From: Phialophora verrucosa
Lineage: Eukaryota; Ascomycota; Eurotiomycetes; Chaetothyriales; Herpotrichiellaceae
NCBI GenBank assembly: GCA_002099365.1
Contig: MSED01000014.1
Coordinates: 1,860,001 to 1,924,000, forward strand
Direction: 5' to 3'
DNA length: 64,000 nucleotides
Part shown: in pieces, positions 11,603 through 21,849 of the stretch
Position numbering within the stretch: position 1 is the stretch's first letter
Layout: the number at the start of each line of letters is the position of its first letter
Notes under the pieces: generated by a model
The model's input: the letters and a program-made list of their open reading frames with translations, nothing else
Told to the model about the DNA's origin: nothing
Database searches by the model: none
Program-made: the position numbers and the translations under genes

Positions 11603-12517
11603 TCAATTGAGATACGTCTTGAACCATTCGACCGCGTGGGCCACGGCGTCGTGATAATTCTGCATGTCCCCTTCATGGGCCTTGACGCAGAACCCGTGCC
11701 TAGCGCCCTTGTACACGCGGAACTCGAACACGTACCCATTCTCGCCGTCCCCTTTACTCCCGACGCTCTCGCGCAGCTGCGCCTCCGTCCGGGCCGCCAC
11801 CTCGGCATTGAACTGGATATCCTTCTCGGCGACGGCGCTCGCGTACGGCGTCTTGAACCGGCGAATGCAGTCGGCGACCAGCGTCGGTTCCTTGATGATA
11901 TACGACGGGTGGCCGTTGAACTGGGCGTCGATGAGCCGCTGCTGCGCGCCGTGCTCGCCCTCGCCCTCGTCGCCCGCTGCTGCTGCTGTTGCCGCCTCCC
12001 CGCACAGCTTGGTGCTCGGCCACGCGCCCCAGCAGAACCCACACACGCCGAGCTTCGCACCGGCGGGCAGGCTGGCGCGCACGTCGCGCGCGTACTTGAG
12101 CATCGTGGCGTAGCTGTTGCGCGGGTGGCCCCAGAGCATAAAGGGCACGAGGTGCGGGAGGAGGGTGACGACCGTGTACGCTTTGGCCAGCGCCGACGTG
12201 ACCGTCGTGGGAGCGGTGGTGACGTATTCGATGCCCTCGAGGACGTGGGCGGGGAGGCCGCCGTTGGGCACCACGTCCGGGAAGAGCACGCGGCAGCCCG
12301 TCGCGGCCGCGTACTGGTCCGCGAGGATCTGGTTGTTGGGCAGCTTCATCGAGAAGGCGTCGGGGAGGTAGATGATGGTCGAGGCCGAGCGCGGAGCGTC
12401 GTCCCCGCCCCCCCCCGCGCCCGCGACGTACGTCTTGATCCCGTGCAGCGTTTCCATCGTGCCCATGGGCGTGGCGTGCGTGTGCACGGCCCCGCGGAAG
12501 CAGTCGCGGCAGGACAT
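11603..12517 (-). CDS. Dienelactone hydrolase family protein
   Basis: Single-exon 304-aa protein with an ATG at 12517. It begins MSCRDCFRGAVH, the usual N-terminus of fungal members of this alpha/beta-hydrolase family. The nucleophile elbow GFCWGA places the catalytic Cys at residue 162 where serine hydrolases have Ser. The catalytic His lies in ARHGF (residue 274), and an Asp in the EKDIQFN region could complete the Cys-Asp-His triad. Bacterial relatives open dienelactone in chlorocatechol breakdown; the substrate of fungal paralogues is mostly unknown. An internal Ala-rich insertion sits between the nucleophile and the acid residue. A long opposite-strand frame is a shadow caused by high GC. 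A 22-bp tandem repeat sits in its promoter. Confidence 0.88.
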   Translation of the reverse strand: MSCRDCFRGAVHTHATPMGTMETLHGIKTYVAGAGGGGDDAPRSASTIIYLPDAFSMKLPNNQILADQYAAATGCRVLFPDVVPNGGLPAHVLEGIEYVTTAPTTVTSALAKAYTVVTLLPHLVPFMLWGHPRNSYATMLKYARDVRASLPAGAKLGVCGFCWGAWPSTKLCGEAATAAAAGDEGEGEHGAQQRLIDAQFNGHPSYIIKEPTLVADCIRRFKTPYASAVAEKDIQFNAEVAARTEAQLRESVGSKGDGENGYVFEFRVYKGARHGFCVKAHEGDMQNYHDAVAHAVEWFKTYLN

Positions 12518-12606
12518 TGTGGTAATAGTTTCCCGCCTACGGGCTGCCGACCTGGATTGAAGGTGTGGATATCAAGATGGGTCGAGTCCGAAGATGAGGA
12601 TCGCGC

Positions 12607-12704
12607 TGTGTTTCGAGCTGGGTAGAGCCGTGTTTCGAGCAGACTAAAGCTGTATTTCGAGCAGGGTAGAGCTGGGTAGAGCTGTATTTCGAGCAGGACA
12701 GAGC
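12607..12704. repeat. 22-bp tandem repeat in the hydrolase promoter
   Basis: Four 22-bp units begin at 12607, 12629, 12651 and 12683, with a 10-bp partial unit at 12673-12682. The shared core is TTTCGAGCAGGGTAGAGC, with one to five changes per unit. The array is 90-187 bases upstream of the hydrolase ATG. It could be a multiplied protein-binding site or a neutral minisatellite. Confidence 0.85.
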
Positions 12705-13601
12705 CTGACACTTAAAGCTGGAGATAGAGCCGGAGATAATGGAGCTGCAGTAGTCATTGCAGATCCATAACTATGTTCTGGTACCCCAAACCCTACGAGG
12801 TAAGCTACCATTCTTTATCGTTTTGCGTGGTCGTTTTCATCCACACGGATACGTTTACGATGCGGGGATTGTTTGACGTTCACTCGGCCGACATACACTC
12901 CCACACTCCCTCCTCGTATTGACCGACCGGGCCGGCACCGGAGGGATCTCAAGCCGGATTGATCGGGATTGGGACTGCGCCGATTGTTGAGGTGACCAGT
13001 GTGCCAGTCAAGACGCCGATAAACATGTGCATCACTTGTAGGGTCGTAGACAACCCCGGTGCCGCGCGTGGACTGATTACAACGACTGCGTGAGAACTAT
13101 CTGCGATGTACTCCGTATATCTATCTAGTCTGATGGTCCCCCTGGAACCCCTTCGAGTGCATTTCCAATTGATTAGTCCCTCTCTTCTAGAGTTGCTTGT
13201 CGGAGTGGTGATTAACTACGGAGCAAAGGGCAAGCCGCGCATGATTCGAACGGAGGAAATCTTCAGTGGCTAATTTAACTGGGTGTCCCGGGACGCATTT
13301 CAAGGCCAAACATGATGTTCGTATTTTAAGACATACTTCATTCCAGGAGATGTCAATACCCGCCCGGCTTCAAAGAAAGCCCGGGATACATGTGAGAAAT
13401 CGTGGCAGGATCGTTACGGACCGAGATTGCACGCGCGCAGAACTTTCAGCTCCCCGTGGTTCCCACATCAGCCCCCCTCCGTCGGAACTGATGGTGATGA
13501 TGAAGCTCTCAGTGTTTCCCACACAGAGCATGCTTTAGCTCCCCTCCGTCAGAACTGATGGTGATGATGAAAATGCTGGGCTGGTTCAGCAACATGGCAC
13601 C
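12705..13601. other. Intergenic region with a 31-bp direct repeat pair
   Basis: No gene is recognisable. Two 31-bp copies, 13474-13504 and 13541-13571, differ at one base and share the core GAACTGATGGTGATGATGAA. They lie 67 bases apart, start to start, just beyond the stop codon of the kinase gene. The rest is unremarkable. Confidence 0.6.
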
Positions 13602-16053
13602 TCATTCATCCCATGATGACCTCACAAGCCATTCAGCATAGATAAGTTGCTCGGCTGTGAGTCTCGTTTCCGGTTGCCAAGTCAACAATGCCCGGATGAA
13701 CTGCATCAGACAGTCCTTTTCTTCTCCAGGATCAATGACGGTGACGAACTCCTCGAACGAGATTCTGGCAATGGGAATGTCAGAGATCCAGTTCCCTGTT
13801 CGACTTGTTAGTGAGCGTCCGGCAATGGCTTGAAACGGGCAATCGAGGGAGTCGCAACTTAGACTCACCATTTTGGTCAAAGAAGACGCGGAAAAGGGGG
13901 CTTTGCCGGACCATGGCCAGCGGTGGGAGGCCAAGGTAGGCGATGTATTGCGCCAGTGCTATGGGGAGTTGATATTGGCCTCGCGCATCCACGGGATCGA
14001 AGAGCTTCCGGCCCTCCAAAAGCTCGAGTGTCTGATGATGTTTGTGAGTGAAGGTTCAAAGGCTTTGAAAAATCTATTCATCCTTGTGCGTACCATGACA
14101 CCCAGCGACCATATATCGACCGGGGCTCCCCAAGGAAGCTTCAGCAGCGCCTCTGGAGCTCGGTAATCACCCGATAGCAGCCCCGTCTGATTTGCTGGCC
14201 CCGCCAACCGCATGTTGCCGAAGTCAATAAGGACAGGCACGCCATGGGGTTGAAAGCCGGGGTTTCGACTTGTGTAGATGCGCATGCCGTTATGCACGAT
14301 CGGCACGGTGGGGTCTTTCAGCTCTTTGTCTTCGATTTCCTGGAGGATGGTTGGATCCGCTACTGCGGTGAGGACGTTTTGCCGCGAGATATCTGCGCAA
14401 CGATCAGAGCACAGCTTTTCGGACGCCACCTCAGGGGGCAGAAGGTACCTGTATGGACGACGCCACAGGTTCCATGAAGCCAGTGCACAGCATACGCCAA
14501 TTTCAGCATCAAACTCCTTACCAGAGTCTTCGGGAGTAGGAATGATTTTTGTAACTCGTGCAGGCTCCTTCCTTCAGCCTCTGCCGCGATACACAAGTAA
14601 CGCCCGTGCGGTCCGTAGAGCTCGAAGGTCTCAAGAAGAAGACGCATGAAGACGACGCCCGGATGATTGTCTCGTTCCGCAAATGACTTGAGCCGTTGTA
14701 GCATGTTGACTTCATTGACGGGCGGCGACCCTGGCGATTCATCTTGAACACAGACCTTGAGGGAGACGTGCTTCTTCGATCTGCAAGAGAGTCATTTGAC
14801 GTGTACCAAGACGCTGGGCCTACCTACATCTCATCTCGCGCAAGCCAGACTGTGGACGTATCCCCATAACCAAGCTTTGCAATAACGCGATATCGCTGAT
14901 TGTACAGGTCGCCAATTTTGACTGGGTAGTATCGCTTCTGAGCAGACACGAGAATTGATTGTTCTTCGACCAGCTTGCGGGTTGTGCTCATGATTGTGTT
15001 TCCCGTCATCCTCACGTTCATCTTGGTGCTCATGGTATTGTAGGGGCACGTTGGGTGGTGGGCGCTTGTGGCATGGTAGGTGTTGACGTTTGTCTTCATG
15101 ACGTTAACTTTAGTATTGGTGTTGTTGGTTATGGCGTCCATGTTGCTGGGTATGGTATTGTAGGTGCTTATGTTGGATTCTACGGAACTATAGCTATTCG
15201 TGCTTCTGCTCACGGCGTTGCTGGGGTCCATGGTGTTGTAGGTGTTCATGCCGGTGTTCCCGAACATGCGGTTGATGTTGTTGCTGGTCATGTTGGTGCT
15301 TCTCTTCGCTATGGTGGCACTCTTAGTGATAGCCCTCCTCACCTGACCGGGGTAGCTGTTCGTTGTGGTCTTTTTGTCTCCCCTGGTGTTGATGTTTCGG
15401 TAGGAGTTCTGGTTCGTACTCCTATCCATGCTTGTGCTGCTGTCTCTGATCATTTCCGTAGGGCTGTACATGGGCGGATATATGTTCGGATCCATAACGA
15501 TCGTCTTGTTCGAGCCCATATTTATGGCCCTGTTCCTATCCAGGCTCCGGTCCATGTACTGGCCTCGGTTCGAGGTCTGACTGGTGTCCACGTTCTGGCT
15601 CGTGTCCATAGCATCGTTCAGGCCCATAGTCCTGTCGATGGAGATATTCTTGTCGGTGGTCATATTCCTGATTGGTGCCATCGCTATGCTCTTGTAGGGC
15701 CCCGTCGTCGTGTTCCTGTGCCGGCACTTGGCTATGTTCTCGTTACCTTTCGGCTGTTGGTCCATAGGTCGGCTCACATCTCTAGCCTGGCTCGTGTTCG
15801 TCATGATCACGCTCAGTTCCATTTTCCTCTTCACAGCCGTACCCGTGGATGATATCCTGTCCCAGTTCTCATTGTGTTCCATTTCCACAATCCTGCTCAG
15901 GTCCATAAGCCGCCTCGTGTCCATGGCCAGGCCTGTGCCCATCATGGCCCTCCTCACCTCCATTGTCTCCTCCATAGCCGCACTAGTGGCTAGCTGCCGA
16001 TGCCAGTCCTCCTTGACCTGCCTTTCCACGATCGTGTTCGTGTTCGGGTCCAT
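13602..16053 (-). CDS. SRPK-like protein kinase with a repeat-rich N-terminal extension
   Basis: Five exons: 14828-16053, 14449-14780, 14094-14392, 13869-14031 and 13602-13795, giving 737 aa in frame. The first ATG is 16053; the frame reaches 16176 only by a GTG. Residues 1-365 are Met/Asn/Thr/Ser/Asp-rich with six-residue periodicity. The kinase begins at YYPVKIGD with glycine loop LGYGDTSTVWLARD. The ATP Lys lies in VSLKV just after intron 1, the catalytic loop is VHTDISRQN, the Mg loop IDFG, and the activation segment ends YRAPE followed by VDIWSLG. Domain layout and motifs match the fungal SRPK-like (SR-protein kinase) group. The usual Lys two residues after the catalytic Asp is Ser here, while ATP Lys, DFG and APE are intact. 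The start codon is the least certain part: a shorter protein from MSTTRKLVEEQS (residue 355) would resemble other members more closely. Confidence 0.82.
15088..15963 (-). repeat. Met-anchored hexapeptide-period region in the kinase N-terminus
   Basis: Between about residues 31 and 322 of the kinase frame, Met residues recur at spacings of 6 or 12 (38/44/50, 78/84, 125/131/143/149, 167/179, 195/201, 263/269/275), broken by occasional two-residue slips. Common units resemble MDRSTN, MDTSQN, MGSNKT and MDPSNA. The region lacks cysteines and aromatic clusters and is predicted disordered by eye. The complementary strand also stays open (14959-15852), as expected from repetitive codons. Confidence 0.65.
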
Positions 16054-18484
16054 GTTTCTCGGCTGATGCTTGTCCGTCGGTTTTCTTCTTTCATTGACGC
16101 AATCGGGTAGGGATGGACGGGGCGGGGTGGAGGAAGGAAGAAGAATATAGTCTGGTGGTGATGGTGCTGAACGCACGATGTGTTGGCGATGGAGGACGGA
16201 ACTGTAAGGTCTTAAGCTTAAACTTAGGCGGCCTTCTGTTCAGCGGTCTAGGCAGCAACCCCGCCTTCCCGCCTCCCCGCCACGCTTGTTCACAAGCGAA
16301 TGGGCCTCCCCGGCCATTCAACAAGCGCCCTTTAAGGAGACTCGCTTTACTCGCATTTGTTATCTGCGTCAAACTCCACCTCCGGAATGATAAATGCTAC
16401 TTACAATCCATCGTGAATTTGGACGTGGTAGATTTCCCGATGTCTATCATCCCAACATATGAATTTCTTTCCCTCATGACCGATGCTGTCGAGATGAGGA
16501 AACATTTTCCGGCCCAGGCTTCCCCAAACTCGATCTGCTGTGAAGCAAACTGCGAGATGTCCACATCCCTGAGCAGCTCGCACGACCTTTCCTCGCCTTG
16601 TCACCTATGCTTGTCCTGCGGTGACACCTTCGCAGACGTCTGAAACCCGCGCCAATATTTCCAGTGATCCTTACAGGTCGGCAATGACCAGGAAGAGGAG
16701 TGCTGAGGCGAGTAACCAATACGAAAAAGCTGTCAGTGTGACACGAAGGAACGCTTTGTACAACAAACACCCTCGCTACTGGATACAATGATCCCACGCT
16801 CAGGGTTAACCGAGAGACCGCCGCAGTGAACAGTATCAAACTCCAAGACAAATCTAGAGCGCTCCGCCGGTACCAACACATTGCAAGTCTAGTGCGCCTA
16901 TGTGACTAACCCGCGACCGCTGTATCCAGGCTCAGTGGAGCGAGGAATGTGGCTCCAAACTGTGAGGCCGCGTAGTTGATATTCGCAAAAGACGTAGGCT
17001 GCACTTGAACATTTCGCTCAGCTTGGAGATCGGAGTTCATGACTGAGCACAGATGAGGGTGCAGAGCGACCGCACAAAGGGCTGCGTGACTCTACATGAC
17101 CCGTACGTGCAGTACAGAGGGCGTATTGGGTGAATGCCGTTAACCATCATGGATATTCAAGAGACGACCAGTCTGGGCAACAGAGTAGATTTGAGGTTGT
17201 GGCGATGTTTCCTCGAAGTCGACCCTAGCTAGTGTTGGATAATGCAAACACCTCGAGATAATGAGAAAACTCTGGCGTGTTGAAGTTGCATATCTGCGAA
17301 CAGGGCTGTCGGAGGATTGCCAATCAGCCTTGTGCCTTTCACCTGGAGGAGCGGCTAAAACACGGTCAATCCCTTCCCGGGAACATGAAGCTCACCGCAG
17401 GCATGGCGAATCTCGGCCGTACCTGAGCATGAAGTCTTGATTAAGGTGTTTCCTGCCGCCGTCATTGTTTAGATCCTGAAGTCCGGTTTCCTCTACTTCA
17501 GTGCCATTTCTCGTGGGTCCAAGCCAAACAGCCACGGATTTGTAGGCGACAGCCGTACCATGTGGATTCGGGCAAACAAACGAGCGATGAAACAACAAGT
17601 AAATGACATGGTGCAACCTCCTCTTGCTGTAACCAAAGTTGGTGAGCTAGCACTCAATGGCTCCAAGTCTACTCTCGAGGCGAGTTGAAGGGTCTGACGG
17701 TGTACCTGACCACCGCTACAGCCCCGTAGAGGTCGGCAATGGGCGAATCATGACGACGTGAAGTCTTGTGGGGTTCGAATCTTTGAGCTGCGAGGGCGAA
17801 ACACCATGTCAGCGTGACGACCGAGATGAGATTGCTGCAATGTTGAAGCTGGGACGTCAGCCAGGCAGAAAGCAACTCCCATTGAAACTGATAGAGAACG
17901 ACAGTCGACATGACTCGATGCTCAGGCCTTTCAGACTGTGTAATTGATGTCTCATTTCCTCGTGGATCATCTCGGGAAAGGGAATGGCATCTGAGCTCGC
18001 GTTAAGCTCATCCCCGCGAGCGACTCAATGTTGAGTTTCAGTGCACAAGTTGACGAGATCTCTGCTTTGTTGTATGTATGTCGGCGTCTCCCCCGCCAGC
18101 TGGGTGTCAAACAGTGCGGTCGAGCGATACATCACATCCCATTGCCTCTGGCTTTGCATGAACGTATCTGTATTATCTGAGACCGCGTCTGGGTCCATTT
18201 AAAGCTATCGCCAAGAGGACGGCGCCCCACGCCAGCAGAAGCGATTCGAAATACAGAGTACAGAGTAATTATTGAAATATCTTACAGGTACCGCGGTTCA
18301 CCCGCTGTTTAGGAGTGGCTCGTTCCGTCCTCAGTAGCCAGGGCTGGATTATCAGGTGCCGCGATCTGAAACAATTCTGCAAACTGTGCACATCGTGCGT
18401 GTCGGTCGGTCCCTAAAGCACCACAAAGGTATCAAGAGACGAAGGAACGGAGAAAGAACGGTTGGGTTAGGGTGCAATCAGATC
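16054..18484. other. Intergenic, no gene seen
   Basis: About 2.4 kb. The first few hundred bases are the kinase 5' region. Two minus-strand frames (17669-17911 and 17392-17616) have ATG starts but no recognisable domain. Nothing else is supportable. Confidence 0.5.
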
Positions 18485-19307
18485 ATGGTACGTACAGCGC
18501 TCCTCGTCAGAACAGATGCCCCCTGCGCGGCTCAACAGATCAATCAATATCCTCAACCTGGCGCCCGAGTCTGATATTATCTGATCTGATCTCATTCTGA
18601 TCCCCTGTTTCCCCCCGCAGCCTCACGCCGAACATTCCGACTTCGCCAAACCCGGCGTGCAGACCACCAAACCCGCGGCCTACCAGCAGGCCCTCGCCAG
18701 CCTGGCCTCCTTGTGCGACGGCCAGCGGAACTGGGTGTGCAACCTCGCCAACGCGGCGTCCCTGCTCTGGCATCTGCACCACTCGTTGCCGCCGCACGGA
18801 AGTGCCGTCAACTGGGCCGGGTTCTACGTGCGGGACCCGTCCGCGCCAGAGAAGCAGCTGATCCTGGGTCCCTTTATGGGGAAGGTCGCTTGCCAGACCA
18901 TCGCGCTGGGGAAGGGCGTGTGTGGCACGGCGGCGGTGGGCAGAGATGGGAGTGGCCGGGGTGAGACGTTGGTTGTGAGCGATGTGGATGCCTTTCCTGG
19001 GCATATTGCTTGCGATGGCGAGAGTAAGAGTGAGATTGTGGTGCCGATCAGAGATGCTGGTGGCAAGGTGAGTGAAAGTCCTTTGGAAGCCAGATGCTTG
19101 ATTTTGTCAATGTTTTTGATGTTTACGTGGAGCTGCTGCCTGTGGCTTGCGCAATCAGGGGCGCATCGAAGTTGACCTCGTGCTTTTGTCTTGTAGGTCG
19201 TCGGCGTGATTGATATCGATTGTGCCGAACTCGACGGCTTCGACGAGGAAGATCGAAAGGGACTGGAAGCAATAGCAGATTTACTGGGACAAGCCTGTGA
19301 CTGGTAG
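18485..19307 (+). CDS. Free methionine-(R)-sulfoxide reductase (GAF domain)
   Basis: Three exons: 18485-18487 (the ATG alone), 18621-19067 and 19197-19307, giving 186 aa. Without the one-codon first exon the frame lacks the conserved PHA-HSDFAKPG start seen in fungal homologues. The donor GTACGT directly follows the ATG and the acceptor CCGCAG precedes CCTCAC. The protein is a single GAF domain with GQRNWVCNLANAASLLWH, NWAGFYV, KVACQTIALGKGVCGTAA and GHIACDG. Cys92, Cys102 and Cys132 fit the three redox Cys of fRMsr enzymes, which reduce free Met-R-sulfoxide with thioredoxin. Tail is VIDIDCAELDGF and a C-terminal CDW. It is convergent with DBP5, leaving about 240 bases between stops. Confidence 0.93.
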
Positions 19308-19548
19308 GGAAAGAATTGGGAGGCAAAATTCACTTCTCAACCTAGCCTTCCCCCTGGTTGACCTTGATTTCTTCCCTTTTCATTCTGTTGTGCCATGTGT
19401 GTTGGGTATCTCAAATCCTTCGCCGGAAATGCTATCTATGACCTCCCATGGAACAATGTACCCAGCGCCAGGCTACTTCAACTCTGTTCCGTGATGGTTT
19501 CCTGGTAGAACATTTCATCCCTCACCCCCTTCAAAGGCCTTTGTGCAT

Positions 19549-21228
19549 TCACATCTGCATATTTGCGCCTTCCTTGAAATTCGCACCTGCTCTGGAACTC
19601 TTGATGATCTTCGAGACCTGTTCCTCTAGCTCATCCCAGTCATCAGTTGTCACCTGCGTCATCGTGGTATTGAAATATTTCTGGATCTCCATCAACTTCT
19701 CCCAATCCTGGCGATTGCTGATAAAGGTAACGGCAACACCAACACGTCCGAACCGACCGGTCCGTCCAATACGGTGAAGATAGGTCTGAGGATCCGCGAC
19801 GTATTTGCCGCCGCCAACGAATTTGTCGGGAACGTCGTAGTTCACGACCATGGATACTGACTGGACGTCGATACCTCGAGCAAGCACATTGGTAGTGATC
19901 AGGACCTTTGCGTGGCCCATGCGGAATGAGTCGATAATGAGATCGCGCTGTGTTCCTTCGTAACCGCCGGTCAATGACGCGACCTTGTGACCCTCGGCTG
20001 TCATGCGTTGTTCAATGTTGAGTGCAGTTTCTCGAGTCTAGTCGAGGATTAGCCCGGTCGAAATCCTTCGCTAATGAATGGCTTCTTACCTTTACAAAGA
20101 TAATGGAGGACCCAATTGTCATCAGGCCATAGAATTTAACCAGGACGTCGTACTTAGCTTGATCGTTGTCGCAGTCGAGGTAAATCTGTTTGATGCCTTC
20201 GACGGTCAAGTCCTTGTGCTGGAGAGTCATTTGATTTGCATTAGGAGCGAAAGTCTGTGCATAGAGGACGACATTGTCTGGGAAGGTGGCGGAGAAGAGA
20301 ACGATCTGGACGCCTTTGGGCAGCATTCTGACAATTCATTAGTGAAAAACACACAGGCCGAGATAATCCGAACGTACGTCTTGACACGGATGCATTGATC
20401 ACCGAGACCTTGTTGATCGAGCATGTTGTCGGCCTCGTCCAGGACCAAAATCTTGAGTTGTCGGACGTCCATGACTCGCTTGCGAATCATGTCCATGACC
20501 GTGCCAGGAGTTCCAACGACCACCGCCGCTTCAATTCTACGGGAGCGTGCAGCTGCATCTTGAGGAACGGCGGCTTCGACCTTAAGACCTTCGACGAACG
20601 CGCCCATAACCTTCACCACGCCCACGATCTGACGAGCCAGCTCTCTGCTGGGAGCCAGGACTAACCCTTGCGGAGTTTTGCGCATAGCTTCACTGCTGAG
20701 GTCCAGACGGTGGAGAATGTTGAGCACGAAGGCAGCGGTCTTGCCAGTTCCAGACTGTGATTGACCGATGAGATTCTGGGGAGGATTCATCAGGAGGAGG
20801 GGCAGGGTTTTCTCTTGGACTTTGGAGGGCTTTCGGAAGTTCATGTTGGTGACGCCTTTGAGGATGTCCTCGCTCCTGTGAATGTGTCAGCATCCTGTCG
20901 TGCTCCACACGCTCAACACAACTCACAAGCCCAATTGCTCGAACGAAGTGGCCGAGTACAGAGGGTTATTGGGGTCTGCCTGCATGTCCGCCAATTTGAC
21001 CTCGACCTCGAATTCCGGCTCCTGTAGTGTCGACCCTCCAAAGGGTTGTGTGGCCCCATCGACTTGTCCATTGTCCTCCGGCACCGTTTCTGGCTGTTTG
21101 CCGTTCGTATCGATGGTGGCAGGAGGATCTTCGGTGGTGGGGGAGGCGACCTCATCTGCCCACGAGGTTGACTCGGGTTTTGTCACGCGGTCTGCCAGAG
21201 AGCCGCTGCCGGAAGGTGTTTCCGACAT
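19549..21228 (-). CDS. DBP5: ATP-dependent RNA helicase DBP5 (DDX19)
   Basis: Four exons: 20927-21228, 20378-20875, 20090-20327 and 19549-20037, giving 508 aa. All introns are 50-52 bp with consensus ends. The acidic, low-complexity N-terminus carries the SWADEV motif, followed by FEQLGLSEDILKG and the Q motif FRKPSKVQ. Helicase motifs seen are SQSGTGKT (Walker A), PSRELARQ, DEAD as VLDEADNML, FSATF, IIFVKTRETA, TTNVLARGID and HRIGRTGRFG. DBP5 remodels mRNPs at the cytoplasmic face of the nuclear pore, stimulated by Gle1 and IP6, and is essential for mRNA export in yeast. It shares a 620-bp divergent intergenic region with BZZ1. Confidence 0.96.
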
Positions 21229-21849
21229 GCTGATTATTGAAACACTGAGCTCGGGTTTAGTGGTGGTTTGTTCGAGGGATGGTGAGAGAGTGGCTCGAAC
21301 GGCGCAAGTGTGGTGAGGTGGAAGCGAAACAAAGAAAGACCTGCCCTGCCGCCGGCTAAAAATACAACAAAAAGCCCTTGATCTGCTTGCTGGAAATCAC
21401 TCGAGTCTGTGCTCTATCTGAATCCCGAGTCAGGCTGCAATGAGATTGTGAAAGGCACCGTCGAGGTAGTCAGGCTGCTGTCGCGAAACTTGAAACGCCA
21501 GCTCAAAATTCGCAACCACGTGTCGGTGCGGGCGTGATGCGGGGTGGCGCCCTTGTCAGTGCGTCTAGGCGGGTTGTGCCTGAACCAAACGCTTTGGGCG
21601 TGCCTATACCTCGTACATCGGCAGCACTGCCCGTGCCCGTGCCAGTTGCGCCGATGAGCCGCCGACATGGTGCCGGAGGCTGTCGTATGATTGACTGGGC
21701 TTCCCCGCCAATTACTGTGCCATCCCTCAGATGCAGCGTTCCCGTCACGTCGCACTGCCACTAAGATCGAGATATACCGGAGGATTGCTGCGTCTAGGTC
21801 CAGCTTCTTGAATGATGCTGTTCGAACCGACTGATCCTCTGCAATCACG
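21229..21849. other. Divergent promoter region of DBP5 and BZZ1
   Basis: Between the two start codons lies 621 bp with no gene. Short open frames on both strands (21414-21848 minus and 21534-21764 plus) have no recognisable content. The segment should hold both promoters, but no single core element stands out. Confidence 0.5.

Noticed and set aside
11636..12625. 329-codon plus-strand frame
   Set aside because: It is the antisense of the GC-rich dienelactone hydrolase gene; the Arg/Ala-rich product has no domain.
14959..15852. 297-codon plus-strand frame rich in Val/Gly/His antisense to the kinase
   Set aside because: It mirrors the repetitive first exon of the kinase; composition is a by-product of complementary repeat codons and it lacks any domain.
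17760..17800. GGTTCGAATC, similar to a tRNA T-loop
   Set aside because: No matching acceptor stem, D-arm or anticodon arm could be folded around it.
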